Part shown: positions 8,641 to 19,875 of the stretch, piece by piece
Layout of the letters: every line of letters starts with the position of its first letter
Position numbering within the stretch: the stretch's first letter is position 1
Assembly (NCBI GenBank): GCA_024811115.1
Contig: JAKOGH010000509.1
Span: forward strand, 1 to 31,722
Origin: Terana coerulea
Taxonomy: Eukaryota > Basidiomycota > Agaricomycetes > Polyporales > Phanerochaetaceae
DNA: 31,722 nucleotides
Direction: 5' to 3'
Translations under genes and position numbers: made by a program
Notes under the pieces: model-generated
What the model was told of the DNA's origin: nothing
What the model saw: the letters and a program-made list of their open reading frames with translations, nothing else
Databases searched by the model: none

Positions 8641-11600
8641 ACCCTCCGACCAAAACAATGGAAAGAAGCCGAAGCCAGCGCACCATGGTGCGTTGGGCCA
8701 CCGTTGTCATGAACAATGACTCTAGCGACAAAGAGTCTGAGGACTCTGACGAAGAAGACAAGGACGGAGAAATGGTCATCCGCTTAACCTCATTAGCTCG
8801 CTTTCCAAGAAGCAGCGCAAGAACCTCACCAAAGGACTGGGAAAGGATTTTTTCTAAAGGAGCCTGCCTTGACGTCAGCTCCTGTTCGCATCTCCACCTA
8901 CTCTGTACTTATAGCTGGGAAATGAATGCAATGTCTACGCGCATCCCTATAACGTTGAAAGGAGAGAAAATCGTCGAAACACCTGCTCGTAGACTCGGGA
9001 GCAGGAGGAACATTCATTTCTGAGAATATGGTGAAGAAACTCAAGCTTAGGCCGTGAAAACTCGAATAAACCATTGCAGTGTTTAATGTCAACGGCACTC
9101 TAAACTGTCAAAGACGCATCACGCATGAAGTAGAGAGATAGTCAGACCACCATTCGAACAAACTTCCTTGTCACGAACTTAGGCAGAGAAGAAATCATCC
9201 TTGGCATCACTTGGCTCAAGGAAAGAAACCTGGTCATCAACTGGAAACATGGACACCTTCAGTTTGGGAAGCGAGTTTTGGTAGAGGTATTACCGAAGAC
9301 AATCGGAGAGTTAACAAACTGTCACCAAAAGACTCTGAAATCTTGCGACCAGTCAACGAACCAACAATTAATTTCACTCATTTATGAGCAATCGACCTCA
9401 TAACACCTGGAGAATTAGAAGAAGGCAATATTCTATATTCCTACTTACAGGGAGAAGAGCAGCTCACGGCAATAACCTGAACTGAAGACATGGATCCTAT
9501 AGCAATACGAGCGCTATAAATCAATGCCAAGGTCAACCCGGCAATAGAATTCACGCAGAAAGCCAATACTCAGACAACCACTCAAGTACCAAAGAAATAC
9601 CAAGAGTACACGTCAGTATTCGAGAAAAAGCTTCCAAACAATTTCCCGAATCCCGTCCATATAATCACGCCATCGATTTCAAAGATGACTTTGTACCGAA
9701 AGACTGCAAAGTGTATCCGTTGTCACCACTGGAACAGGAAAAACTCAAGGAGTTTTTAGAGAAAAACCTTCGTAAAGGATACATTTGACCATCGAAATCC
9801 CCATGGCATCACCATTCTTCTTTGTAGGCAAGAAGGATGGGTCTCTAAGACCATGCCAAGATTACCGGTACCTCAACGAAGGAACTGTCAAGAACACATA
9901 CCCATTACCCCTTATTGGTGAACTCATTGACAAACTCCAAGAATCCATGATTTTTACTAAGCTCGACCTCAGAGCTGGGTACAACAACATCAGGATCAAG
10001 GATGGTGACCAATGGAAAGAGGCATTTAAAACTAATCAAGGGTTATTTGAACCAATGGTTATGTTCTTCGGTATGTGCAATTCTCTGGCAACCTTCCAGG
10101 TGATGATGGACCATATCTTTCGTGAAGAAGTCGATGAAGGATGGTTAACTATCTACATGGATGACATGATGCTTCATTCCGAGGACACAGAACAACATAT
10201 GGAATGAATCAAACGAGTACTAAAGAAACTTGATGACAATAACTTCTATTGCAAACTCGAAAAATGCGCATTCGACGTCAAAGAAGTAGACTTCTTGGGA
10301 GTAATCATCCGGCACAACAAGGTTTTTATGGACTAAGCGAAAATCCAGGGAATAATCGATTGGCTAGCACCTACCACAGTAAAGCAAGTATGAGCCTTTC
10401 TTGGATTTGGCAATTTCTACAGATATTTCATCAGTCACTTTTCCAACCTTGCACGACATTTGAACAAGCTCACAAGGAAAGGAACAGCTTGGAATTGGTC
10501 AACAGAATGATAGGAAGCCTTCGAAACTTTGAAACAATGGTTCACCTTGTCACCAGTCCTCATTCTACCTGACACCTCCAAACCCTTCCTTATTGAATCA
10601 GATGCCTCTAAGTTCGCAACCGGAGGGGTACTACAATAACAGAATGAAAACGGAGATTGGCATCCTGTGGCATATTTGTCAAAAAGTTTTAATCAACCAG
10701 AACGGAACTACAAAATCTACGACTGTGAACTATTTGGTATAGTATGAGCTCTCGAGGAATGGAGACACTACATCCATGGGTCACCCCATCCAGTATGAGT
10801 ACTCACAGACCACAAGAATCTCACGTATTTCTGGTCTGCCCATCGATTAAATCGAAGACAAGCACGATAGAAGGTGTTTTGTCGGACTTTGACATGAAAC
10901 TCGAATATTGCAAAGGTCCCACCCTGGTACAATCTGACACAATATCACGCCTAGGACATCTCGATGACTCGGATCACGACAACGAGGATGAAACACTCCT
11001 CCTAGACGAACTGTTCACAGATGCAATAATACTCCCTGATCATCTATTCACCGACATCCAGTGGTCCCAGGACATACGAAGCACAATCACCACTGACTAC
11101 GTTATGGGAGATCGAATTTGTATTGCACTAGGAGACAATGAATACGGGCTCAAAGCTATGGACGTAGCTAAAGGAAGATAGGAAACCTTGGGGTGCACAA
11201 ACAAAACAGACTGGACCATGCAAAATGGACTACTCATGTTCAACAGCAAATGCTACATACCAAGTAACAAAGACCTCCGAACCGACATAGTAGACCTATA
11301 CCATAAAGCCCAGTCATCCAGACATCTGGGAAAGTACAAAACACTGGAACTTTTGCGTCGAGACTACTACTGGCCAGGAATAGCAGCATTTATAGGGCAA
11401 TTCGTGAAGGGATGCGCCCTCTGCCAACAAATGAAAGTCAACACACACTCCATGATACCACTGTTAACCCCGTTGAAACCAGAACATAGAGGTCGTCTAT
11501 TTGCTTTCGTAATGTGCGATTTCATCTCAGCACTCCCCCGAAGCTAAAGGAAAAGACTCAGTAATAGTCGTGATTAACCACGATGCTACAAAGGGGGTAA

Positions 11601-12571
11601 TTTTTATCCTATGTACAAAGGAAATAGATGTGATAGGAATAGCAAAAGTTTACCACCGATACGTCTACAAGAGATTTGGCATGCCTGACAAATTCCTATC
11701 AGATAGAGGCCCCCAATTCGCATCCAAGGTCATGGAGGAGCTCTGGAGGCTCCTAAGAGTCAAAAGGAGCATATCCACCGCCTATCACCCACAGACAGAT
11801 GGAGAAACAGAACGAGTTAACCAAGAACTCGAAACCTACCTTCACATCTTCTGCCATGTTCACCTTACTGAATGGGTAGACTACCTGGCCGATGCTGAAT
11901 TCACACACAATAATCAAGAACACTTCGCAACAAAACATTCCCCTTTCTTCCTCATGCACGGATCTTATCCCAAAGCAATTCCCATGGCGTTTGAGTCATC
12001 AACCATTCCCACCACCCAGATTTAGATGGAAGATCATAGCAAGGCAAAAGAAGAAGCAGCTGCGGCCCTCAACATGGCAGTGCAATTCATGATAAGAAAG
12101 ACACAGAGCCAGTTCAAACCCTTCGCCCAAGGTCAGAAGGTCTGGCTTGATACAAGGAACTTGAACACGGGGTATCCCAACCGAAAGCTATCACCAAAAC
12201 AAGAAGAACCATTCAAAATCAAGAAAGTTCTATCCCCCGTGGTCTATCAGCTGGCCCTACCAAAAGAATGAAGTGTCACAACACCTTCCACGCATCCCTG
12301 CTGACCTCAGGAGACAGAGCAGCACAGACCTAACTTCGAAATCCCACCGCCAGACCTCATGGACGGTCAGGAGATGTACAAAGTTGAAGCCATCCTAAAT
12401 CATTGAAGACGTGGGAATAATATGCAGTACCTCATCAAGTGAAAAGGACAATCTGACGAAGAAAATCAGTGGATGACAAAGGATGAGCTTAGGCAAGCGT
12501 CTGAGGTGCTCGTCGAGTATAAGAAGACCCAGCACCTAGCTACCATCCTCATTCTCTCAACACTCCTCTAA
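8640..12571 (+). pseudogene. gypsy pol (PR-RT-RNaseH-IN-chromodomain), multiply broken
   Basis: Protease: LVDSGAGGTFISE near 8986. Reverse transcriptase (about 9700-10210): [12 protein letters not shown] and the catalytic [10 protein letters not shown] (YMDD at 10154-10165). RNase [14 protein letters not shown] near 10590. Integrase: His/Cys zinc module with KGCALCQQMK (11250-11440), then a DDE core with SDRGPQFASK and TAYHPQTDGETERVNQELE. The first acidic residue of the core is replaced: VINHDATKG has Asn (AAC, 11576-11578) where relatives have Asp. The chromodomain near 12385-12520 (MQYLIK, stop, KGQSDEENQWM) contains two TGA codons. Such elements copy themselves through RNA and use the chromodomain to target chromatin. 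This copy is dead. Confidence 0.85.
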
Positions 12572-12599
12572 ACCAACTCGCACTCAGAACATGTTCTCA

Positions 12600-13289
12600 G
12601 CCTCTGCTCACAATGTTACCCTTTAGCCTATCGCTAATACCGTCAACCGTTAGATCGGCACCACCAACTTTACTAAAGACTTCACTCTCCTCATCGCTCT
12701 CTGAAGTCTCCGGACCTGTCCTTGTCAAAAACGAGGAACCGGAAACCTCATTCAGTCTCTACTCAAATATTATAGATACGATACTCATACCGACAGGATA
12801 TTCTCCAGGCTTTAGCAAGGACAGTCATCGCTCAACTACGTCCAAGGAGACGAGCAAGCGACACAAGCAATGACTCATCAAGGCCCTCTTTGAGTGCGTT
12901 CACAAACCTGTCCTCATTCCAGATGGAGATGAGCTCTTCTCTGCTTTTACTCTTCGTTGTATCCTTATCCACGCCAGAGCCGAAGCACGCCATTTGGATC
13001 ACTTTCAAAAGATGGTTGAGCAACTGGAAGGAGCTCGAGACCAGGCGAAGTGATGCCTCGAGCACCACTTGTCAGTTATGGACTAAACCCTGGAATCCCT
13101 ACTACGTTTGGGCGGAATCCAGACTTGTGTCCAATTCATTCATCGCACTATACGCCAGCCCATACCCCTTGAGAAATTCTGCTATGCGTATCCATGTCCA
13201 AAAGTCGCACAGCCGGGAGTCGGTGAGCAACCGTATGTCCCTCAATTTCCGCCGGCCTCTTCATCTCCACTCCTTGATTACGTTACATC
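12600..13289 (+). pseudogene. Possible accessory 3' ORF of the gypsy element, broken
   Basis: Past the chromodomain the plus strand keeps protein-like stretches in shifting frames. One reads DGDELFSAFTLRCILIHARA and continues into an amphipathic helix with QKMVEQLEGARDQAK. Later come YPCPKVAQPGVGEQPYVP and FPPASSSPLLDYVT, up to the last base before the copia LTR. I have a memory of similar ORFs downstream of pol in agaricomycete gypsy elements but cannot verify it. If correct, the gypsy element extended beyond 13289 and was cut there. No enzymatic motif is visible. Confidence 0.4.
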
Positions 13290-13580
13290 TGTTGAGTCAG
13301 ATAGACGCTGTAAGCGCTCTGCTCACATCTTCTCTATTGTTCTACCAGGTTCCACCATGACGATCCCTATTGTTTATTGTCCTGGTATCTATTTGTGTCT
13401 GTTTGTAGTACAGCCACTCTGTATTGTATATAAGGCAGCTCTCTGCGCCATATATAATAAGACTCTTTCTACTCTCAACCCACTGACGTGCATATCAACC
13501 AGCCTACAGGTGAGTAACCACCCTAGCTTCCTCTAAGCCTCGGTAAGAGTATACACTGCTGTATGCGCTGCACTTCTACA
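13290..13580 (+). repeat. copia left LTR
   Basis: Begins TGTTGAGTCAGATAGACG and ends CACTTCTACA, giving the usual TG...CA termini. A TATATAAG promoter box lies at 13427-13434. It aligns base for base with 19583-19875. Most differences are transitions, many at CpG sites of this copy (for example GACG here, GATG there). The left LTR keeps more CpG and is probably closer to the original. Confidence 0.9.
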
Positions 13581-13600
13581 GGTTATGAGCTCCGATAACG
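13581..13600 (+). other. Candidate copia primer-binding site
   Basis: GGTTATGAGCTCCGATAACG starts at the first base after the LTR. It loosely resembles the GGTATCAGAGC-type site that copia elements use to pair with initiator Met tRNA. The match is imperfect, so the position is a stronger argument than the sequence. Confidence 0.35.
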
Positions 13601-13814
13601 CGGTTGCTTGTGCCGTTACTAGCAGCAGCAACCAGCTCATTGGTAAACTCACCTGTACCTGTTCGCTGCCATTGTGTGCAATGGTTGCGCTCTTTAGTGC
13701 ACTATCTGCGCCGGGCAAGCTGAGCAGGCTCGAGGGTGCTCTTTAGAGCCCCTCCTTGGCTAAAAGCCATGTCAGTACGACGTACTAACTGTTCTGTTCC
13801 TACAGAACTCAATA

Positions 13815-15990
13815 ATGTCTTCCTCTCTCAAGAAGCTTGTCCCCGTCCTCGACGGAACCAACTGGGAGCACTGGAACAACACTTTGAGGTTGTTCCTGGG
13901 CACTCAGGGAATCGCTCGTCAGCTCACAATGACCCAGCCGAGGGTGCCGACCTTAGTTCGCATTGTTCGGCTGTTCCTGCTTGCGCTGTAGTTGCAGCTG
14001 ATGGTACTAACCCTGCCATCCCTGCTCTCCCCGCATCTGGCAAGATACCCAGCAACGAGCATGAGCACTCCAGAGCCGTCAACAAGCTTGACGACTGGAT
14101 CAATGACGGCCTCTAGGCTATGGGCTTCATCCGCCTTTGCCAGACGCTCTCCAGATCAGTCAGTCGGTGAGGAACGAAAAGACAGCCAAGGCCCTGTAAG
14201 AGACCCTGCAGACAACCTACACTTAGAACACTCTGGATATGGTCTACGCCCGACTTCAGGGGCCTCCTGGAGACTTGCATCCCCGAGGATCAGTCCCCAG
14301 CATCCGCGATTGCCAAGATCCAAGCCCACGTCGACCGCCTAGATGCAGTCCATGTGAGCGTAGACAACTACATACACCTGATGCTCTTCATATCGAAGAT
14401 ACCAAGGTATGGTAAGCACATCGCCAACATCACCACACTAAACCAGAAGATGGTAGACATGGCACTGTCTCCTACCCTTCTGGGGCCCCCGAACCCAAGG
14501 TTTATGGGCGGCAGCTCATCGCTGCTTGGGAGCAGCGGAAGCTTTCCAGTGGACAGCGCAAGCAGACCGAGTCAGCCAAACGCATCACCGCCTCGCCAAG
14601 AACAAGGGGAAGGATCCCCAGTTCAAACAGCAGCAGTACCCGCAAGGGCAGCAGCAGCAGTGCCCGCAAGGCCAGCAGCAGCAGTGCCCGCAAGGCCAGC
14701 AGCAGCAGCAGCAGGACGGTGCCAGCAACGGCAAGGGAAAGAAGACCCAGCGCGGCAAGCGCTGCAGGCAAGAGCAAAGGCAAGGCCCAGGACGCCGACC
14801 ACGGCCACTCCTACATCACTGCCCTGATCATTCCGGTGGTAAACGACTTTGCCCCTGACATGCCGCTCTCTAAGTCCGAGGCCAAAGAAATTCAGTCTCG
14901 CATCGAAGAAGAGCGTGAGCTTTGGCTCGCTAACGGCAACCAATTCCTCCGCCCGCAAGGCACTCGCCCTTGCCAAGAAGCTCAAGTCGTCTGGTCCCAA
15001 GAGTGCATCCAGACCCTTGAGGAGGTCATCGACACCAACAAGCACAATGCACATCGCGCAGACGCCATGTGGGATATAGAGCACTGCAACCTGCGGAACA
15101 CCATTCGTGAGTCAGAATTCCAGCAGGAATTCACTCTAGACGATCTCCCTGCACTAACTAAATTGTTAGCAATCCTCGACGAGGATGATGAGTTCCAAAC
15201 TCTGCATAAGGCCCAACTCCACGAGGCCGCAGAGCTCCGCAAAACTGCCTGAAAGCAGTGAATCGTGGATAAGAACACCGCCCTGAACAAGGGCTCAACC
15301 CTCGACCAGAAGCATTGCGGACACTTCAGTGGGAGCGAAACCAGCTAGTTAAGCTGGCTGTCGCCCAGGAAAGTGAGTTCACCGCTACTGCCGTGGAGGA
15401 TGAGGCCGCCAAGAAGGCTTGTCACGCTAAGCAGGCTGACCTCGACTATGCTAAGCAGGCCGACCTCGACTACGCCGAGCGTATGCTCGACGCTTCGCAT
15501 TGCCGAGCTTGACGCCCGCATCGACTCGAACAATGTCACTCTCAAACGCAAGTTTGCTGAGCTGGAGTTTGTCAAGGGCAGCTCTTCTCACCCCGCCAAA
15601 TGCAGCTCGCGCGAAACCTTCGCCAATCATCTAGTCCGATGAGGTCGACATGCAAATGTCACTCGATAGGAGAATGGCTTTGACACTCCCAACCACCCTG
15701 ACATCGAGGACGCTGTGTCCCTCGGAACGAGAACAGCGATAATGATATCAACGACCAGTACACCAAATGTCTCATGGACGATCAAGAGATCTACCAGGAC
15801 ATCATCGATGTGTACCTCAAGTACATCCCTTCTAACTCTGCACTTGCGCATCACAGTGACCAACACTTTGCAGCTAATTGCGCAGTGTTTCGGCGGGCTG
15901 GATTAAATAGTAGATACCACATGTATGCTACTATATTGAATGGAGCTGGATTCCTTCAACAACCAGACCAATGTATACACAATAAGCTTT
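13815..15990 (+). pseudogene. copia gag region with Gln-rich repeat and coiled-coil segment
   Basis: The ATG at 13815 opens MSSSLKKLVPVLDGTNWEHW, followed by NNTLRLFLGTQGI, the normal start of copia Gag. Stops follow at several points. A PQGQQQQC-type repeat is encoded at 14626-14715. Next comes a Lys/Arg-rich piece, then a long Glu/Lys/Ala-rich, probably coiled-coil stretch (SKSEAKEIQSRIEEERELW at about 14869, EDEAAKKACHAKQADL near 15397) up to about 15640. I do not see the CCHC knuckle most copia Gags carry. The segment before the protease is unusually long. At least three frame changes are needed, so no full product is possible. Confidence 0.7.
14626..14715 (+). repeat. 24-bp tandem repeat rich in CAG
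   Basis: Three near-identical 24-bp units (CAGCAGCAGCAGTGCCCGCAAGG type, with variation) encode Pro-Gln-Gly-Gln-Gln-Gln-Gln-Cys in one frame and poly-Ala-type tracts in another. The array lies within the Gag region of the copia element. Such tracts change length by slippage and may act as a flexible linker. Confidence 0.7.
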
Positions 15991-16019
15991 TTAATGCATG
16001 TCAGAGTTGCAAAGGTAAA

Positions 16020-19000
16020 AATCTTGCAAAATCAAGTGACTGGCTGCTCGATTCTGGAGCGCCATTTCACTTCACCGGTTAGAGAAGTTTACTGCGCAAC
16101 TTGCGCAACATTGACCCAATTGTCATTCAAACGGCTAATGGGCATGTTACTATCTCTGAGGAAGGTGACTCTGTTATCAACTACCGTTCTAGTGCGACAA
16201 GCAGAATGATTAAAGTCTTACTAAAAATGTTCGACTCATGCCTTCACAGAAGGACATGAATCTTATTTCGCTTGGTCAGCTGCTATGACAGAACCAGTTA
16301 GTTGAGAGTGACACAACTATTCTTAAAATCCTGGACGGTGATAATCGCCGGGAATTATTGCAATTCGTGCCGCTTTATCTAAGCGCAACGGTGTACTATT
16401 TAGACACTGACCAAGACGGCCTTGCACTAGTTTCACATGAAATAATGCATAGACATTTTGGACATCCCTCTGAGCGGATCCTACGTCAACTTCCATAAGC
16501 AATGACGAAATGTCCTGACTTTGACGATAACAAGTCAAATTCACCTTGCTCTGGCTGCGCACAAGGAAAGATGCATAATCGCTCATTTCGCCAATGCCTC
16601 GACGAGCATCGCAACCTTTGAGCTCATTCACAGTGACTTGAAGGAATTCCCGGTTGATTCATATCACCAATACAAGTACATCATCACCTTTGTCGATGAT
16701 TATACGTCGCATGCATGGATTATTTGCCTAAGGCTAAAATCTGTCGCCATCCAAGCGACAAAGAACTTTCTTGCTATGGTTCAAAACCAGCATAAAGCTA
16801 GTGTCGAGAGCTGGATGTCAGATGCAGGGGAGAATACAAGTCAAACGCATTCATTCAAATGCTAAAGGACGCAGAGATTAAAATCCTGACTAGCGTTCCA
16901 CATACTCCACAGCAGAATGAACGCGCTGAGCGGTTCAATCGAACCTTCATGGACAAAGCCGAGGCTATGCGCTTTACAGCTTGCATTCCTCCTTTATGGT
17001 GGGAATTTGCAGTTATGCACGCTACAGTGTTATACAACCGCACTCCTGTTTCGCGATTAAAATGGGCTACGCCCTTATGAGGCACTCATGGGTGAAAAAC
17101 CACGCGTTGATAACATCCGGCGTATTCGGCTGCGGTGCATGGGTCTTTATCCCTGCCGATGTTCGAAAGAACAAACTACAGCCTAAATCCGAAATGATGA
17201 CATACATCGGACACGACGAGCACAGTTGGACCTTCATGAGAGGATCCAAACAACGTCGTGTTTCGCTCAACTCAAGTCAAGTGGTGCAAAACTTATTTCT
17301 CCAAGCGTCCTGACGGCAAAATGCCCGCGCGCCTGACCCGCCTGTGCAAAACATCAACAACGCGAATGACAGTGAGTCTTTGCAAGGTGCACAATCAAAC
17401 AATAGTGACGACAATGCGCCACCACCTAAATGGCGAGCTGCACCTTGCCCTAACCCTCCTTCCACCAAAAAGAGACCGAGCGGGTTGAACAATGGTTCGA
17501 CCTCTGAGCCCCTATTGGGCGTAGCCCGAGTCCGCCCTCGTCAGCGAGGCAACACCATCTGCAGTAGATTTGCAGGTACTGGCACCACCAGTTATTCCTG
17601 CTGGGCCGTGGCGTAGTACTCGCGAACGAAGGATCCCAGTCAGAAATCCAGGCTCCGTGTACGACCAGTTACAAGCACCGTTCACAGATTTTAGGTGCTG
17701 ATAGAGGTATTCGTAGTTGGGAAAAGCAGACTGGCCAGACCAAGCCCACCAAGGTTAGCTACCAAGGGCGCGGTCAGTCTAGCAAGCAGCCCGACAGTGT
17801 TCTCGCCACATGTCCTGCTAGCCCTTCTACATCCGAACAGCTCGAACCTGTTCAGGATATCACTGAGCCCACTGAAGATACTGGAAGCAAAAGCCCAGTG
17901 TCAGATGACGTACTGGCACAACTATGCCGGGAAGGGGGAGTAAATTTCTACAATTATTTGCTTGCCCAAGCAGTCAATCCTGACGCAACAAAGTCTTCAG
18001 TCCGAGACTGGACTTTACGTGACATAAACCGCCTGCCTGCGAAACAGCAGGTAGAATGGCATGCTGCACGCAAAGACGAGCTCGATGCATTAAGCAAAAG
18101 AGGCGTGTTCGAACTCGCCCCAGGCCGAAAGGCAAACACGTCATCAAGAACCGATGAGTTTTTGATGAGAAGTCAGATGGTCAAAAGAAAGCGCAACTTG
18201 TAGCTCGCGGCTTCTCTCAAATTGAGGGAATCGACTACGACAAAATCTTCTCTCCAGTCGTACGGTTTGAAACCGTTAGATTCATACTTGCCCTTGCAAC
18301 ACTCAAAGGCTTCTTCTTTACCGGCCTCTATGTGCGCAATGCATATCTGTATGGACTGTTAGATGAGGAGATCTACATGGAACAACCTGATGACTTTCCT
18401 GCTCAAGGAAAAAAGCACATGGTGCTTCGTCTCTGTCGTGCCCTTTACGGGCTTAAGCAGGCAGGACTGTCCTGGTGGAAAGCTCTTAGCAAGTCTATGG
18501 CTGAGCTCAGCTTCAAAAGACCGAAGTCTGATGCTGGCGTATACGTCAAAGGCACAGGCGACAACATGGTCATCACTATAGTCTATGTTGACAACGCTAT
18601 ATTTGCTGAACGTAGCAAGGCAAAAGTACTCCAAGAAAAGGAGTCCTTCATACAACGGTGGGAGTGTCACGATATGGGCGACGTAAAGGAGTTTCTCGCG
18701 CATGCGCATACAACGAGTCGGGCGGCAAGATCATAATAAATCAATGCGCCTACCTTGACAAGGTACTCAAATGCTGCAGCCGGACCAATGCCAAAATGGC
18801 AAAGACTCCGCTTCCTGGAGGGCTATATCTCTCAACCAAATGAAAGAGAGCTTAACAAAGCTCGTCAGAGCTGTTTCCAAATTGTGATAGGCTCACTCCT
18901 TTATATCATGCTTGGTACATGACCGGACATTGCATACGCTGTCACAAAGCTCGCACAATTCAGTGCGAACTCGTCTGAAGACCACCTAAACAGAGCGCTG

Positions 19001-19534
19001 TATATTTGCCGCTATCTGTCAGGTACTTGTAACTACACCCTTGAGTATGATGGTTCTTCTGGGTTAGGCTTAGTGGCGTACACCAATGCAGATTGGGTAG
19101 CTGCTTCCAACTGCCGCTCTCAGACTGGCTTCCTGCTAATGCTTGCAGGAAGAGCCTTTAACTGGAGCTCTTTCGCACAGAAGTCCGTAGCAACATCGAC
19201 TAAAGATGCCGAATACATGGCACTTAGCGACTGCTCCCAAGAAGTCATGTGGATCCGAAATATCCTCACTGAACTCGGTTACAACTTGAGAAAGTACCCA
19301 TCTGCAGTGATAACCAGGGCGCTCTATTTGTTTCGGAAAATCCCGTCACCGGCATGCACCAAGCACATCGACATTCACTACTACTACATTCGCGATGTCG
19401 TTGAAGCTGGCCACGTCGAAGTACTCTTTGTACCTGGCATTGACAATCTCACAGATATATTTACCAAGAATCTGGGCAGGGTCAAGATCGAGAAGTTCCG
19501 ACCAATGCTCGGACTTCGCATCGCTGCTAACTAG
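16020..19534 (+). pseudogene. copia pol (PR-IN-RT-RNaseH), inactivated
   Basis: Protease WLLDSGAPFHFTG (16041-16079) ends in a TAG. Integrase has IMHRHFGHPSERILRQLP and CSGCAQGKMHNRSF of the zinc module. Its core reads LIHSDLKEFP, then FVDDYTSHAWI, with PQQNERAERFNRT near 16907. RT runs from about 17900 (WHAARKDELDALSKRGVFEL) through YGLKQAGLSWWK. Its catalytic box reads YVDN instead of YVDD (18584-18595), so the second Asp is lost. RNase H begins YTNADWVAASNCRSQTGF, with Asn (AAT, 19085-19087) where Asp is expected, and ends TKHIDIHYYYIRDVVEAGHV...DIFTKNLG. Several stops and frameshifts occur between blocks. Stop at 19532-19534. Confidence 0.88.
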
Positions 19535-19569
19535 CGCTGACTAAACCAGCGCAGGCAGTACGCCGTGCT

Positions 19570-19582
19570 AGGTTAGGAGGAG
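19570..19582 (+). other. copia polypurine tract
   Basis: AGGTTAGGAGGAG lies directly before the right LTR, where reverse transcription would start plus-strand DNA synthesis. Position and purine content both fit. Confidence 0.55.
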
Positions 19583-19875
19583 TGTTGAGTCAGATAGATG
19601 CTGTAAGTGCTCTACTCATATCTTCTCTATTGTTCTACCAGGTTCCACTATGACAATCCCTATTGTCTACTATCCTGATATCTATTTGTGTCTATTTGTA
19701 GTGCAGCCACCCTGTATTGTATATAAGGCAGCTCTCTGCGCCATACTCTAAAGAGACTTTTACAACTCTCAACCCACTTACGTGCATATCAACCAGCCTA
19801 CAGGTGAGTAACCAACCCTAGCTTCCTCTAGGCCTTGGTAGGAGTGTACGCTGCTGTATGCGCTGCACTTCTATA
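19583..19875 (+). repeat. copia right LTR
   Basis: Begins TGTTGAGTCAGATAGATG and ends CACTTCTATA, with the terminal CA of the left copy changed to TA. The TATATAAG box is at 19720-19727. Compared with the left LTR, several CG sites have become TG or CA (GACG to GATG, AGCG to AGTG, GACG to GACA). The sequence after 19875 is DUF6589 coding sequence on the other strand. Confidence 0.9.

Larger units (their letters stand above)
6900..13289 (+). mobile_element. Ty3/gypsy chromovirus-type retrotransposon, decayed, right end missing
   Basis: Domain order is gag, CCHC knuckle, protease, reverse transcriptase, RNase H, integrase, chromodomain: the order of Ty3/gypsy (Metaviridae-type) elements and the chromovirus branch. 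Stops and frameshifts occur in every part. The left boundary is uncertain and probably lies in an LTR ending before about 7230. I find no matching LTR before the copia element begins at 13290, so the right end appears lost. Many stops read as C-to-T or G-to-A changes (CGA to TGA, TGG to TGA/TAG), consistent with deamination. Confidence 0.85.
13290..19875 (+). mobile_element. Ty1/copia LTR retrotransposon, full length but inactive
   Basis: Two ~292-bp LTRs (13290-13580 and 19583-19875) in direct orientation enclose gag, protease, integrase, RT and RNase H in the copia order, with IN before RT. A purine tract precedes the right LTR. Left flank ACATC and right flank TTACC do not match, so no 5-bp target duplication is visible. 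The left neighbour is gypsy sequence and the right neighbour is DUF6589 gene sequence. This suggests the element sits on a recombined or deleted junction rather than at a clean insertion site. Confidence 0.92.

Noticed and set aside
14502..15084. Long minus-strand ORFs rich in Leu and Ala opposite the copia Gag
   Set aside because: They are the reverse reading of CAG-rich repeats and basic Gag sequence on the plus strand.
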